64,000 bases of DNA. Origin: Strigamia acuminata (taxonomy: Eukaryota > Arthropoda > Chilopoda > Geophilomorpha > Linotaeniidae). Location: positions 47,748,581 to 47,812,580 of the forward strand of contig OX442314.1 in NCBI GenBank assembly GCA_949358305.1, in the 5' to 3' direction. Within the stretch, counting starts at the first letter, position 1. Each line of letters opens with the position of its first letter. The notes under the pieces are model-generated. The model did not search any database, was not told the origin of the DNA, and was given only the letters and a program-made list of their open reading frames with translations. This document shows positions 21,430-32,800 of the stretch, one piece after another. Both the position numbers and the translations under genes were made by a program.

Positions 21430-21986
21430 TGTTGGACTTTGGAACCACTTTTGAGTTATTTAAATCATTTTTCGATGTGAAATGGCTTTGAAACGTTTAT
21501 TTTATCATTTATCGGTAATTGTTTCCATTTTCCTGGGTTATTCAGTGTTTATTTAGTGTTTTCATGCTTGTTTGTCAGGAGAATGCATGATACCGGGTTA
21601 AATGTACTCAATACATTAGGTTTCATGCATCCTCTATCTTGTTCTTATGTTTTTCATTATTATTGTTTATAATATCGGCCACCAGATGTCTCTGGCACAT
21701 TACAAATGGCCGCTCACACGGGTAGTGTGTTTCCTTGTGTTTGTCCAGTGATTCTGGACCCATTATGTAAGTTTTCTCTTAATAAATGTTATATTTTTGG
21801 TTAACTATTGTATTTAGTTCGGCACTACACGTTTCTATAAGTGTAGTGCACGCGAATTTGATCGTAAGTCCGCTCAAACTCGCGTACGCGCATCACGCGC
21901 ATTTGTCCGCACTTAGAAGTGCGTTTGACTCAGTTTTACGCTTCCTATCGCCTATTTCGGCGATATTTTTGCGCCACACAGCTACA
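21430..21986 (+). repeat. Copia-A 3' LTR
   Basis: 557 bp, identical by eye to 15501-16057. It is followed by the second TTCCC target copy (21987-21991), after which the interrupted ORF-A resumes and stops at 22005. Confidence 0.95.
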
Positions 21987-22005
21987 TTCCCAGGAGATAG
22001 TGACT

Positions 22006-23755
22006 AAGTGTTTGACAGTGACTTGAACCTGTGTGGACTTATTGAACGTGACTTTTTGTTTTTACGCATTTTTTGGTTTGGGTGGGTAAGTCCCCATTCG
22101 AACGCGTGTTCATTTTATAATTTTATGTTTCGTTTTCCAAGTTGTGACAACCAAATGTGATAATTTTTACCGATTGTGATATTTATTTCTTTTTGTTTAT
22201 TTTCTAGTGTTTTCTGCGCCTTCGGTGACCACCTGCACGGCCGAAGGATGTTCATTCCTCCTCCGGCAATCACGTACCGGATTGAGACGACCCTTAAATT
22301 TTCTTCCTTTGGCTGTCCGGCTGGCCACGGCGTGCGTTGGTTTTCCTTAACAGTCAAGGATTGTAAGGAGTTTTTGTTAGTTTTAGAGTTTATTCTAGTG
22401 CCATATGCATTCTTGTCAATGTTTTGTTTATTGTTTTAACGCGTTTGACGCGAATGTTTGATTTGATCATGCTTTTTTGTTACCGTATCATTTTTAAGTT
22501 TAAGACCGCTAAGGTTGCGGCGAATCTAATTTATTTTGATTGCCTAGTGATTCTGATTATGTTTTTGATTTTGTTATCTTGGTTTGTATCGTTTCATTGC
22601 TGTTTTAACCGGAGCAATAAAACTCTGGTTGCCGGGGCGTGTCACGGTCCGGTGTTCACGCGTACGAGTAGTACGCATTGTTTCCCCCGTTTTGTGTTCC
22701 TAATAAACCCTAATTGTGTTCCTACCTTGTGTTGTTTTGATTTTGTCTTATGTTTAGCCGAATTCTCCTCATTTTCCCTCATTTCTTCCTTCTTATCTCT
22801 TGCTCATTCCTAACTTTCTTCTCTTTCTCTCACTTCTCTCTTATCTTTTCCTAGTTTTTCTATTTCTGTTTATTATTTCGATGCGAACTCATTTGCATTT
22901 CTATTCTGGTCAGTACGCGTCGACGTTAGTCATACACTTAGTATGCACCGAGTGTACTGATTGGCTTTTGACTCTTCTGTGATTGGTTGAGCTTGGTTGA
23001 GTCCAAGTTTACCTCTCACCCTGTTTTTCCCTTTTTTCCTCAGTTAAGCTCTGTATCCCGAACGCGTAGGTGCTCCCCGGAGCCAGTGCTCATGGCAGAG
23101 TCTTAGCTCACTTACGAAGCTCACTCGCTGCTTTGTTTTCGCCTAGTAGTTCTGAGACATGACTCTAGGTTTTCACCTCATCTTTATCAGTGTTAATTCA
23201 CAGTTTTATCCACTTGAACCTGCAGTTTTTCCGCTTCCTTTCGTATTGTTTTAAGCGCCGTGACGCGTCGCTATTTAGGCAGGATAAGTTTGTTTGGCTT
23301 TCAAACTGAAGTCTTTGTGTCTATTTATTTCATGCATTCGGCGCGTAGCTTAGTTTCGCCGCTCTCAACGAGCTTTAGCTTAATTAAGCACTTGTGCGAA
23401 GTCTAGTTTAGGATTTGTGTGACCGTGCAGGCCAGTTACGCACGCGTTAGCACGCATTTCACGCTTCACTTCGACAGCGAGGCGGACGCTTGTGAGTCGG
23501 GACGTTACGTGTTTCGTTTCGTTGGGTCTTGACTCTGGTGACCGCTAAGCAAATTCTGTCCCCCCATTTTAGTAGCTCGGAATTCCCGGCCAAAATAAAT
23601 ATTCGTGTAAAGATCGGGATCTGGGGTGTGTGCTACCGACATAAGGCGCGCACTCACGGCTGGGCAGGTCTCGAGGACCAGGCTCCCAAGATTTTCTGTA
23701 TCGCGCCGTCTTTCAAACGCGTCCCAAACGACTCGGGAAACGCGATTCATTACAC
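22006..23755. other. Non-coding stretch after ORF-A, with a possible intron
   Basis: T-rich sequence with no recognised gene. A canonical intron-like segment runs from 'g|gtaagt' at about 22085 to 'ttttctag' at about 22207 (about 122 bp, pyrimidine-rich end). It is followed by a GC-richer stretch (22208-22352) ending in 'gtaagg'. This could be a small exon, but no frame in it is recognisable. Around 23530-23755 GC rises again before the second minisatellite array starts. Confidence 0.35.
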
Positions 23756-24897
23756 CGTAATTTTTAAGAAAAAATCCGTGATTTTTAAGATAAAATCCGT
23801 GATTTTTAAGATAAAATCCGTGATTTTTAAGATAAAATCCGTGATTTTTAAGATAAAATCCGTGATTTTTAAGATAAAATCCGTGATTTTTAAGATAAAA
23901 TCCGTGATTTTTAAGAAAAAATCCGTGATGCATAAGATAAAATCCGTGATTTTTAAGATAAAATCCGTGATTTTTAAGATAAAATCCGTTATTTTTAAGA
24001 AAAAATCCGTGATTTTTAAGGTAAAATCCGTGATTTTTAGATGAAATCCGTGATTTTTAAGATGAAATCCGTGATTTTTAAGATAAAATCCGTGATTTTT
24101 AAGAAAAAATCCGTGATTTTCAAGAAAAAATCCGTGATTTTCAAGAAACAATCCGTGTAAAAATCCGTGATTTTTAAGATAAAATCTGTGATTTTTAAGA
24201 TAAAATCTGTAATTTTTAAGATAAAATCCGTGATTTTTAAGAAACAATCCGTGATTTTTAAGAAACAATCCGTGATTTTTAAGAAAAAATCCGTGATTTT
24301 TAAGATAAAATCCGTGATTTTTAAGATAAAATCCGTGATTTTTAAGATAAAATCCGTGATTTTTAAGAAAAAATCCGTGATTTTTTAGAAAAAATCCGTG
24401 ATTTTTTAGAAAAAATCCGTGATTTTTAAGATAAAATCCGTGATTTTTAAGAAGAAATCTGTGATTTTTAAGAAGAAATCCGTAATTTTTAAGATAAAAT
24501 CCGTGATTTTTAAGAAACAATCCGTGATTTTTAAGAAACAATCCGTGATTTTTAAGAAACAATCCGTGATTTTTAAGAAACAATCCGTGATTTTTAAGAA
24601 ACAATCCGTGATTTTTAAGAAACAATCCGTGATTTTTAAGAAACAATCCGTGATTTTTAAGAAACAATCCGTGATTTTTAAGAAACAATCCGTGATTTTT
24701 AAGAAACAATCCGTGATTTTTAAGAAAAAATCCGTGATTTTTAAGATAAAATCCGTGATTTTTAAGATGAAATCCGTGATTTTTAAGATGAAATCCGTGA
24801 TTTTTAAGATAAAATCCGTGATTTTTAAGAAAAAATCCGTGATTTTCAAGAAACAATCCGTGTAAAAATCCGTGATTTTTAAGATAAAATCTGTGAT
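23756..24897. repeat. 21-bp minisatellite, array 2 (about 1.1 kb)
   Basis: About 54 units of the same family as array 1. Ten or more consecutive units carry the AAGAAACA variant (about 24515-24725), a local amplification. A block including the odd junction 'caatccgtgtaaaaatccg' occurs at about 24139 and again at about 24848, giving a higher-order period near 709 bp. The array ends at 'aaaatctgtgattgaaatg'. Confidence 0.95.
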
Positions 24898-25151
24898 TGA
24901 AATGAATGAAATTCCTACCGCGTCTCCGGCAGATGTAAAGTTCTGTAGATTCTGGACGCGGTTATACCAACCAGCTGCTGACAATTACCCAGATGCAAAG
25001 AGGGAATTTAAGCTAGAGCGGAGAATAAATGACCCGCTTCTAAGCGCCCTCCACGCTCATGTCGGCAAGCAAATGCAAAGCAATCCCCCGACGAGGGAGG
25101 AAATAATTGTTCAACAAAAATTAGACAAAAAATGTCAGGACAGAGCTAGAT
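24898..25151 (+). pseudogene. Unassigned coding-like fragment
   Basis: About 85 codons read openly from 'atgaatgaaattcc' (ATG at 24903), with a balanced, charged composition (R-R-I-N-D-P-L-L-S-A-L, then E-E-I-I-V-Q-Q-K-L-D-K-K-C). The frame then crosses into the tandem-duplicated unit and stops at 25183. It could be a gag-like or transposase fragment. No family is recognised, and both ends are junctions with repeats. Confidence 0.35.
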
Positions 25152-25314
25152 TCGTGAATTTTTCCGATGATAAACTTGATTAGATTCGTTTTAAATTCGA
25201 TTTTACTTCCGAATTTTGGAATAGTTTTTTAGATAAATTTATTTTTACGATTTATTTACGAAGAGAACATTTATTTACGTGTTCTATATTGTCATTTGGA
25301 GTTTTTACGAACAA

Positions 25315-26120
25315 CAGTCTCAAAGACGAGAGATTTTTCTCCGGCCTACCTCATTTTCGCCCGAGAGCTACGTGTGCCTTGGGACCCACGAGTGGCAGAG
25401 TCGGTAAATGTGGTGGACCCAGAGAAACCACATGAATACGTGTATAAATTGGAACAAACTATCTCCAACACGTACAAGCACATGATGGCGCACATTTTTA
25501 ATATGCGCGACCGCATTTTACAAGATAAAAGCGGTGGAAAATTCGTGAATTTCGAGATCAATGATTTAGTGTGGAAAGATACACACATCCTGTCAAATGC
25601 AGCGAGAGGAATCACCGCCAGCTTGGCAGACAAGAGAGACGGTCCATACGTGATCATCGACAAGCATGGCGGTAACGCATATAAATTGCGTAAGCTCGAG
25701 GATAATACCGAGCATAAATCGATCCAGGTACGAGAACTAACTCCGTACGTTCCGGAATTCCCGCAGGAAATGTGGGCCAAGGGCCAAGTCAAGTCCAAAA
25801 CTGACGGCCAAATCATCGACATGTTCGCTGGCGAGTCGGAAAAAGCACCGCCAAGCGATAACGAGGAGTATTTCGACGCCCCTTCACCTCCGGTAAACGA
25901 GATCGTTGAATCCGTTCCGAATCCAATTTTGGTAGGGGGGGAAACAGGAGAAACTCCTGAAACAAACACAAAAAACACGAATAAAAAAGAAAACAAGGAT
26001 GAAGAGGTACAGCCATTAAAAACAAAAAATAATGAGCAATTACCTGGTCCGACTCATCACCTGCGACCCCGAAAAAATAATCCATTTATAAAAGGCAACA
26101 AGGTCGTAGGCAGAACGTAG
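25315..26120 (+). pseudogene. Ty3/gypsy integrase C-terminal region, unit 1
   Basis: The frame starts inside an integrase with F-S-P-A-Y-L-I-F-A-R-E-L-R-V-P-W-D, the segment after the catalytic core in gypsy-type integrases. It continues with N-F-E-I-N-D-L-V-W, K-R-D-G-P-Y-V-I-I and the small beta-barrel-like C-terminal domain, then an acidic, lysine-rich tail ending at 26120. The catalytic core is absent: the fragment begins at the end of the 164-bp unit-boundary sequence, so no enzyme can be made. About 268 residues are readable. Confidence 0.75.
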
Positions 26121-26596
26121 AATGCGTTGCGAGTCGATGGCGGTGTTGAAAACAAATATTTAATCGACCGACAACACAAGCCATCACGTTTCACGACTCG
26201 GAAAATTTCGCTAAGTCCAACAAAGCGGATATCGGTCAAATTCACGTCACGAGATGGCGTGGAAACGCGGGACCCGTAGCAAAATTATCAGCACGGGTCG
26301 GATACCGCGTGCAAAAGACCCCGTAGCAGCAATCGCGCACGGGTGTAGAAACAAAGGAGCCCCGTAGCGTAACATGCGCGCGGGCTGTTGCGCGCAAGTC
26401 TCAAACACCTGGTTCTGGAGTAAATTACCCAAAACCCACCACGATAGCCTCGTTTTCACTGGGACTTCCGCTAAATCAGCTGATCGCCGTCCGCACGTGA
26501 TCCACTTCGTGTTTATTTTAACCGAGTTTTTTATCCATTTTTACGAGGAGTTTTCATCATTTTTATCGTACTTGACTTGTGTGCGCAATCCTCACG
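26121..26596. other. Non-coding part of duplicated unit 1
   Basis: No gene is seen. The sequence contains four imperfect copies of 'cccgtagca / gcgcacggg' like motifs (about 26270-26375), giving short inverted pairs. Confidence 0.4.
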
Positions 26597-26737
26597 ATGG
26601 CTGAGGAAGGAGGGGACGAGGAAATGCTTGAAATAGAGCATAACGCGGACGAAAATTGGGACCACGAAATCAACCAGGTTCCGCCAGATCAGGTAGCGGT
26701 CGACATCGGCGCACGAGACACAGCTCCGTGCTGTTGA
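26597..26737 (+). CDS. Small acidic ORF in unit 1
   Basis: 46 codons from ATG 26597 to TGA 26737, rich in E and D (M-A-E-E-G-G-D-E-E-M-L-E-I-E). The ATG follows a GC-richer leader, and AATAAA overlaps the end (26736-26745). It is duplicated at 28484-28624 with one substitution (T to S near the end). It could be the start of a retroelement gag or a spliced first exon; no family is recognised. Evidence for expression is nil. Confidence 0.25.
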   Translation: MAEEGGDEEMLEIEHNADENWDHEINQVPPDQVAVDIGARDTAPCC

Positions 26738-27201
26738 ATAAAATATTATGTTTGACTAATACCTGACATGAACGCTCTGCGTTCGCAATAGTGTATAATT
26801 GATGTATTAATACCCACGATCGCGAGAGCGATTGTTTTTTCTCCCTATTGTTTGTTTTCAAGGACGCGATCGCAGACTTAATGTCGCCTCGCTCCTTGAA
26901 AATGACTCACGACAACAGATGTGAGCGTGACAAAGGAAACGATCTTCTTTTATATTTCCAAGAATGGGAATAATTTATCAACTAGATTATTAAATAATTT
27001 ATGGGACTTTAATTCCCATTTTTCATCCGCTATTTTGTTCGTGAATTTTTCCGATGATAAACTTGATTAGATTCGTTTTAAATTCGATTTTACTTCCGAA
27101 TTTTGGAATAGTTTTTTAGATAAATTTATTTTTACGATTTATTTACGAAGAGAACATTTATTTACGTGTTCTATATTGTCATTTGGAGTTTTTACGAACA
27201 A

Positions 27202-28007
27202 CAGTCTCAAGGACGAGAGATTTTTCTCCGGCCTACCTCAATTTCGCCCGAGAGCTACGTGTGCCTTGGGACCCACGAGTGGCAGAGTCGGTAAATGTGG
27301 TGGACCCAGAGAAACCACATGAATATGTGTATAAATTGGAACAAACTATCTCCAACACGTACAAGCACATGATGGCGCACATTTTTAATATGCGCGACCG
27401 CATTTTACAAGATAAAAGCGGTGGAAAATTCGTGAATTTCGAGATCAATGATTTAGTGTGGAAAGATACACACATCCTCTCAAATGCAGCGAGAGGAATC
27501 ACCGCCAGCTTGGCAGACAAGAGAGACGGTCCATACGTGATCATCGACAAGCATGGCGGTAACGCATATAAATTGCGTAAGCTCGAGGATAATACCGAGC
27601 ATAAATCGATCCAGGTACGAGAACTAACTCCGTACGTTCCGGAATTCCCGCAGGAAATGTGGGCCAAGGGCCAAGTCAAGTCCAAAACTGACGGCCAAAT
27701 CATCGACATGTTCGCTGGCGAGTCGGAAAAAGCACCGCCAAGCGATAACGAGGAGTATTTCGACGCCCCTTCACCTCCGGTAAACGAGATCGTTGAATCC
27801 GTTCCGAATCCAATTTTGGTAGGGGGGGAAACAGGAGAAACTCCTGAAACAAACACAAAAAACAGGGATAAAAAAGAAAACAAGGATGAAGAGGTACAGC
27901 CATTAAAAACAAAAAATAATGAGCAATTACCTGGTCCAACTCATCACCTGCGACCCCGAAAAAATAATCCATTTATAAAAGGCAACAAGGTCGTAGGAAG
28001 AACGTAG
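27202..28007 (+). pseudogene. Ty3/gypsy integrase C-terminal region, unit 2
   Basis: A near-identical copy of 25315-26120, produced by the tandem duplication. Substitutions include I to N in A-Y-L-N-F-A and N-T-N-K to N-R-D-K in the tail. It lies about 1.4 kb upstream of ORF-X on the same strand, where a gypsy pol would normally precede a third ORF. Confidence 0.75.
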
Positions 28008-28483
28008 AATGCGTTGCGAGTCGATGGCGGTGTTGAAAACAAATATTTAATCGACCGACAACACAAGCCATCATGTTTCACGACTCGGAAAATTTCGCTA
28101 AGTCCAACAAAGCGGATATCGGTCAAATTCACGTCACGAGATGGCGTGGAAACGCGGGACCCGTAGCAAAATTATCAGCACGGGTCGGATACCGCGTGCA
28201 AAAGACCCCGTAGCAGCAATCGCGCACGGGTGTAGAAACAAAGGAGCCCCGTAGCGTAACATGCGCGCGGGCTGTTGCGCGCAAGTCTCAAACACCTGGT
28301 TCTGGAGTAAATTACCCAGAACCCACCACGATAGCCTCGTTTTCACTCGGACTTCCGCTAAATCAGCTGATCGCTGTCCGCGCGTGATCCACTTCGTGTT
28401 TATTTTAACCGAGTTTTTTATCCATTTTTACGAGGAGTTTTCATCATTTTTATCGTACTTGACTTGTGTGCGCAATCCTCACG

Positions 28484-28624
28484 ATGGCTGAGGAAGGAGG
28501 GGACGAGGAAATGCTTGAAATAGAGCATAACGCGGACGAAAATTGGGACCACGAAATCAACCAGGTTCCGCCAGATCAGGTAGCGGTCGACATCGGCGCA
28601 CGAGACTCAGCTCCGTGCTGTTGA
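28484..28624 (+). CDS. Small acidic ORF in unit 2
   Basis: The duplicate of 26597-26737: 46 codons, the same start context, and AATAAA at the end. Retention of the frame means little because the duplication is recent. Confidence 0.25.
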   Translation: MAEEGGDEEMLEIEHNADENWDHEINQVPPDQVAVDIGARDSAPCC

Positions 28625-29371
28625 ATAAAATATTATGTTTGACTAATACCTGACATGAACGCTCTGCGTTCGCAATAGTGTATAATTGATGTATTAATAC
28701 CCACGATCGCGAGAGCGATTGTTTTTTCTCCCTATTGTTTGTTTTCAAGGACGCGATCGCAGACTTAATGTCGCCTCGCTCCTTGAAAATGACTCACGAC
28801 AACAGATGTGAGCGTGACAAAGGAAACGAGCTTCTTTTATATTTCCAAGAATGGGAATAATTTATCAACTAGATTATTAAATAATTTATGGGACTTTAAT
28901 TCCCATTTTTCATCCGCTATTTTGTTCGTGAATTTTTCCGATGATAAACTTGATTAGATTCGTTTTAAATTCGATTTTACTTCCGAATTTTGGAATAGTT
29001 TTTTAGATAAATTTATTTTTACGATTTATTTACGAAGAGAACATTTATTTACGTGTTCTATATTGTCATTTGGAGTTTTTACGAACAACCTCGCGAATTT
29101 ATTTGTTTAATACGAATTTACAATTTAATTTTAATTTAAATAATCCGAAGAGAATTCCCGGATTTAAATGCTCGATTCCGTCGCGTGGTTATCATTGGAC
29201 GTGAGCCAGATGTGCCAAGAAGACTCTTTTCTTCCTGACAAGGATGAATCAATGAACAGGAATCGGACTCGACGAACGGCCGCACGTTTTGGCGACGTTC
29301 CTCGAGCCCACCCTTATTTATCTTCGTGTTATTGGTGATTTTAGTAATTATTTTGTTCTCCATCATTGCAG
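28625..29371. other. Non-coding stretch ending in a 3' splice-site-like sequence
   Basis: AT-rich sequence including the end of unit 2, the partial third unit and about 280 bp of unique DNA. The end reads 'ttttgttctccatcattgcag' immediately before the ATG of ORF-X at 29372, a good pyrimidine tract plus AG. A spliced transcript could therefore bring in ORF-X (inference). Confidence 0.4.
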
Positions 29372-29500
29372 ATGGAGCTTCGTAACACATGGGGAGCGTT
29401 AAGCCCTGCGTGTATGGTCCGCGCCGGCATTTATCGAGGCGTACTGCCCGATTTTCTTCGCCGCTGCTTTGGCGAAGACGCGAACCCTTACCGCCTTCGC
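29372..29500 (+). pseudogene. ORF-X, segment 1 (interrupted by BEL element)
   Basis: The first 43 codons of an unassigned ORF start at the ATG right after a 3' splice-site-like CAG. The segment ends in the target sequence TTCGC (29496-29500) of the BEL/Pao insertion and continues at 35551 in the same frame. If the BEL element and Copia-B are removed with one target copy each, the three segments (129 + 566 + 1,075 bp) total 1,770 bp, exactly 589 codons plus stop. This is strong evidence that they were one ORF. No family is recognised. Confidence 0.65.
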
Positions 29501-29838
29501 TTTGAAAGTTCAAAAGAGATCTGCACGCTGATATTTGACAAAACTGCATCAAAAACTTACGATCGAACTGGATTGAAATTGACCAAAAAATCAAGACATG
29601 CTGCACGTGGTAAATTGGAAATTACACTGATTTATTCGGGGTTCACAAAATACAAAACAAGGACAAAAAAGGATTATGACAAATTATGACACTACGACGT
29701 ATTTCCGGTTCCACGAATCCGCGTCATCGCTTCTCAACCGTAAAACACCTCCTCGATGTCGACTTCACTGCACGACGCATCCTCAGTTTCCTTCGATTCT
29801 GTGCGACCTCGAGACTTCTAAAACTCCCAGTTTTTACA
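29501..29838 (-). repeat. BEL 3' LTR
   Basis: 338 bp, beginning TGTAAAAACTGGGAG on the minus strand. It matches 35208-35545 with at least one substitution. The end on the outer side is ...CTTTCAAA rather than a strict CA. The boundary was fixed by the target duplication and by the primer site abutting the other LTR. The pol frame reaches its stop inside this LTR edge (29834-29836). Confidence 0.85.
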
Positions 29839-32800
29839 CTGGGGCCGGAGTGGTATCGCCACTCGCTTCTTCTACATCGTGCGCTTCCAAAACGCACAAC
29901 CTCTGAACTGGTCGTCGTAAATTCTTTCCAGTTGCTAACTTTAATTCACAAGCTCGAACTCGTCCGTCGCGCCCGTGGAATACTTCTACGACTCTGCCAA
30001 CCTTCCAGGTCATTCGGGGTTGGTTTAACTCTTCTATTAAAACCACATCACCGGACTGCACTTCACGAGAACTCTTATCGTTTTTCTTATGGACTCGCAA
30101 CTCAGTGAGATACTCTCTCTGCCATCGCGACCACCAATGTCCTAACTTTAACTGCCGTAACTTCCATCTCTTTAGAATAGCAACGGAATTTGATGACAAT
30201 GGCTGGATCGTTCGCTGGCCAGGATCCGGCAAATTGCAGCTCCGCCCACCGACTAGGAAATGCCCAGGCGTCAACGGGTGACTGTCTTCATCTTCGGTGT
30301 AGACATATGAGAGCGGACGTGAATTAATGCACGATTCCACTTCTGCAAGAATCGTTGTCAACTCTTCAAAGTCAAGAGACGATTTCCCTAAAACTTTCTT
30401 CAGACTAGACTTAGTCGACTTCACCATCCGCTCCCAAAAACCACCCCACCATGGCGCACGTTCGACTATGTAACGCCATCTGATTTTTCGTTCAGTGAGA
30501 AAGCCTTGCATTTCTTCACCTTTCACTGCTTTCAATAAAAGGCTGAGTTCCTTTTCTGTACGCTTAAAAGTTAATGCGTTGTCGGAGTAAATCGTACTCG
30601 GGACACCTCGTCTCGCAAAAAACCTTTTCAAAGCCTGAATGAATTTCTCTGTATTCATACTCGATACTAATTCTAAATGCACAGCTCTGACTACTGCGCA
30701 CGTGAATACAGCTATGTAACATTTCTCTCCGCTGCGCTGATACAGCGGACCTGCGAAGTCGATTCCAACTATTTGGAAAGGTTCGGTCTGAGTAACTCTA
30801 TCTGGGGGCAAGGACGACTCAGTCTGTCGTATGAACCGTCCCTGTACTCGCTTACACACGAAACATCGACTTAAAATGTTCTTTACTGTTTTTCTCAACT
30901 TTGGCATCCAAAATCGTTGTCGGATTTCTGCCAAAGTTTCACCGAGTCCTCCATGGAAAACTCTCTGGTGCGCTTCCCAGACCACAAGACTGGTCAACGC
31001 ATGGTTCGGGGACAAAACATACGGGTTTATCAGATTCTTATCGATCTTAGCCCATCTAAGTCTCGTATTTAATCGCATCAAACCATTCTCATCCAAATAA
31101 CACGACACGTTGCTTAAAACGGAGTCATGATTAAACTCTTGCTGACGATTCATTGATGTCAATTCTGTCGCATAATTCTCTTGTTGAATTACACGAATCC
31201 AATAAAGCTCAGCCTCCAGTAGCTCGTCTACTGTTAGAGGATCACCATTGCGAATTTTCCCTCTGCTATTGTTGATGAATCTTTTCATCCACCCGGTGAT
31301 TCGAATTAATCGTTTCCAACTGCCAAATCTTGATGGCTCTTCCATCAAATGCAATTCCGCAACTGTAACTGTAACTCCGGAAAACTCTTCTGTTTCGATT
31401 TCTTCATCGACTGCATCTGACGAACTAGTTGGCCACGCACTCTCGTTTTTTACGAGCCACTCGGGTCCATTCCACCACTCTCTTGCTTGAATCAACGTCT
31501 CTGCATCTATACCTCTAGTTAGAAGGTCCGAGGGATTCTGAACTCCCGGACAATGACGCCAATTTGAGAATGGCACTTGCGATTGGATCTCTTCCACTCT
31601 TCGAGCTACGAATGGAATTGTCTTTTTCTTCTCTCTTAGCCAACACAAAACGATAGTTGAGTCTGTCCAAGCTGTGACTTTCGCGGTCGAGAATTGGCTC
31701 AACCTTTTAGCGACTCTAGCCAAAAGCAAAGCTCCCATCAATTCGAGTCTGGGCAGCGTTATCGTTTTAATGGGGGCTATTCTGCATTTAGAAAGAATAA
31801 AGTAAACTTTACAATTTCCGTCTGGGTAGCGCACGCGATTGTACGCCACCACCCCATATGCCAGTGGACTAGCATCACAGAAAAGATGGATCTCCTGATT
31901 GTCCAAGTTCGCGTCTACGCCAAAATGTCTTGGCACTCTAATCTGCTCCAATAATGGTAATTGGACATTCCATTTTTTCCACTGATCGAGGAATTCGACT
32001 GACAAGTGGCTATCCCACTCTATTCGTTGTTTCCACAGCTGCTGATAAAACAGTTTTCCGGAGACTGTGAAAGGCGACGCAAATCCTAGCGGATCAAAGA
32101 TTTGCGCCACAAGTTGGATAACCTGTCGTTTTGTATTAGATTCACGTTCTAACGTTATCTTCACATCTTCAAGCTCTAACGACAAATCATCCCTATCGCC
32201 GTTCCATTTTAGGCCCAACACTTTTTGTTCGCTTTCAAACTCTGCATTTGGATGGTCCAAAGCAAATTGCTCTCGCAAATTTCGGGAGTTGCTGTACCAT
32301 TTTACTAACTCCATGTTGGCTTCCATCATAATGGTCGACACCTTCTTGTAGGCTTCGATGGCGTCTGCTACAGTTTTCACACTGTGTAAAAAATCGTCTA
32401 CGTAAAATCTCTCTTTTAATATCTTGACTAGTTCAGGATAAATCTTTTCGTAGCGTTCGAGGTGATGCTGTATCGTAGCATTCAACAAATACGGACTTGG
32501 TGACGCTCCAAACAAGACTCTGGTTTGTCGGAGAATCTCTAATGTTATCGGTCCCACTACATCCCATCCATCTGCAATCCACAGGAATCTCACAGCATCT
32601 CGATCGGCCAATTTTAACAAAATTTGGTGAAACGCCTGTTTGATATCTCCAATCAAAGCCACAATATATTGTCGGAAAAATAAGATGGCATCGATTAACT
32701 GTGGCAGGAGATTAGGCCCGGTGAACAGACAGTCGTTTAAAGACCGACTCTTTTGCGCATGTGATGAAGCGTCATAAACGATGCGCAGCTTTGTGGTGCT

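Larger units (their letters stand above)
15501..21986 (+). mobile_element. Copia-A: Ty1/copia LTR retrotransposon lacking the Gag capsid region
   Basis: Complete ends: two 557-bp LTRs that look identical by eye, a 5-bp target duplication TTCCC (15496-15500 and 21987-21991), an initiator-Met primer site, a polypurine tract, and one long pol frame with intact catalytic motifs. The capsid-coding first ~190-200 codons of gag are missing in frame. Identical LTRs suggest a recent insertion. The element probably depends on Gag supplied by relatives, or is a dead-end deletion copy. It interrupts ORF-A. Confidence 0.95.
25152..29089. repeat. 1,887-bp tandem duplication (two full units plus 164 bp)
   Basis: Units 25152-27038 and 27039-28925 are nearly identical, and a third partial copy of the first 164 bp follows (28926-29089). 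The spacing is 1,887 bp in both cases. The shared 164 bp runs from 'ttcgtgaatttttccg' to 'ttttacgaacaac'. It lacks an adjacent primer site or polypurine tract, so it is not treated as an LTR. A few substitutions separate the units, so the duplication is recent. Confidence 0.9.

Noticed and set aside
9622-24897. CRISPR-like array
   Set aside because: Units are directly abutting 21-mers without unique spacers, in an animal genome.
28926-29089. The 164-bp repeated segment as an LTR
   Set aside because: No primer-binding site, polypurine tract or TG...CA ends at the repeat boundaries; a tandem duplication explains it.
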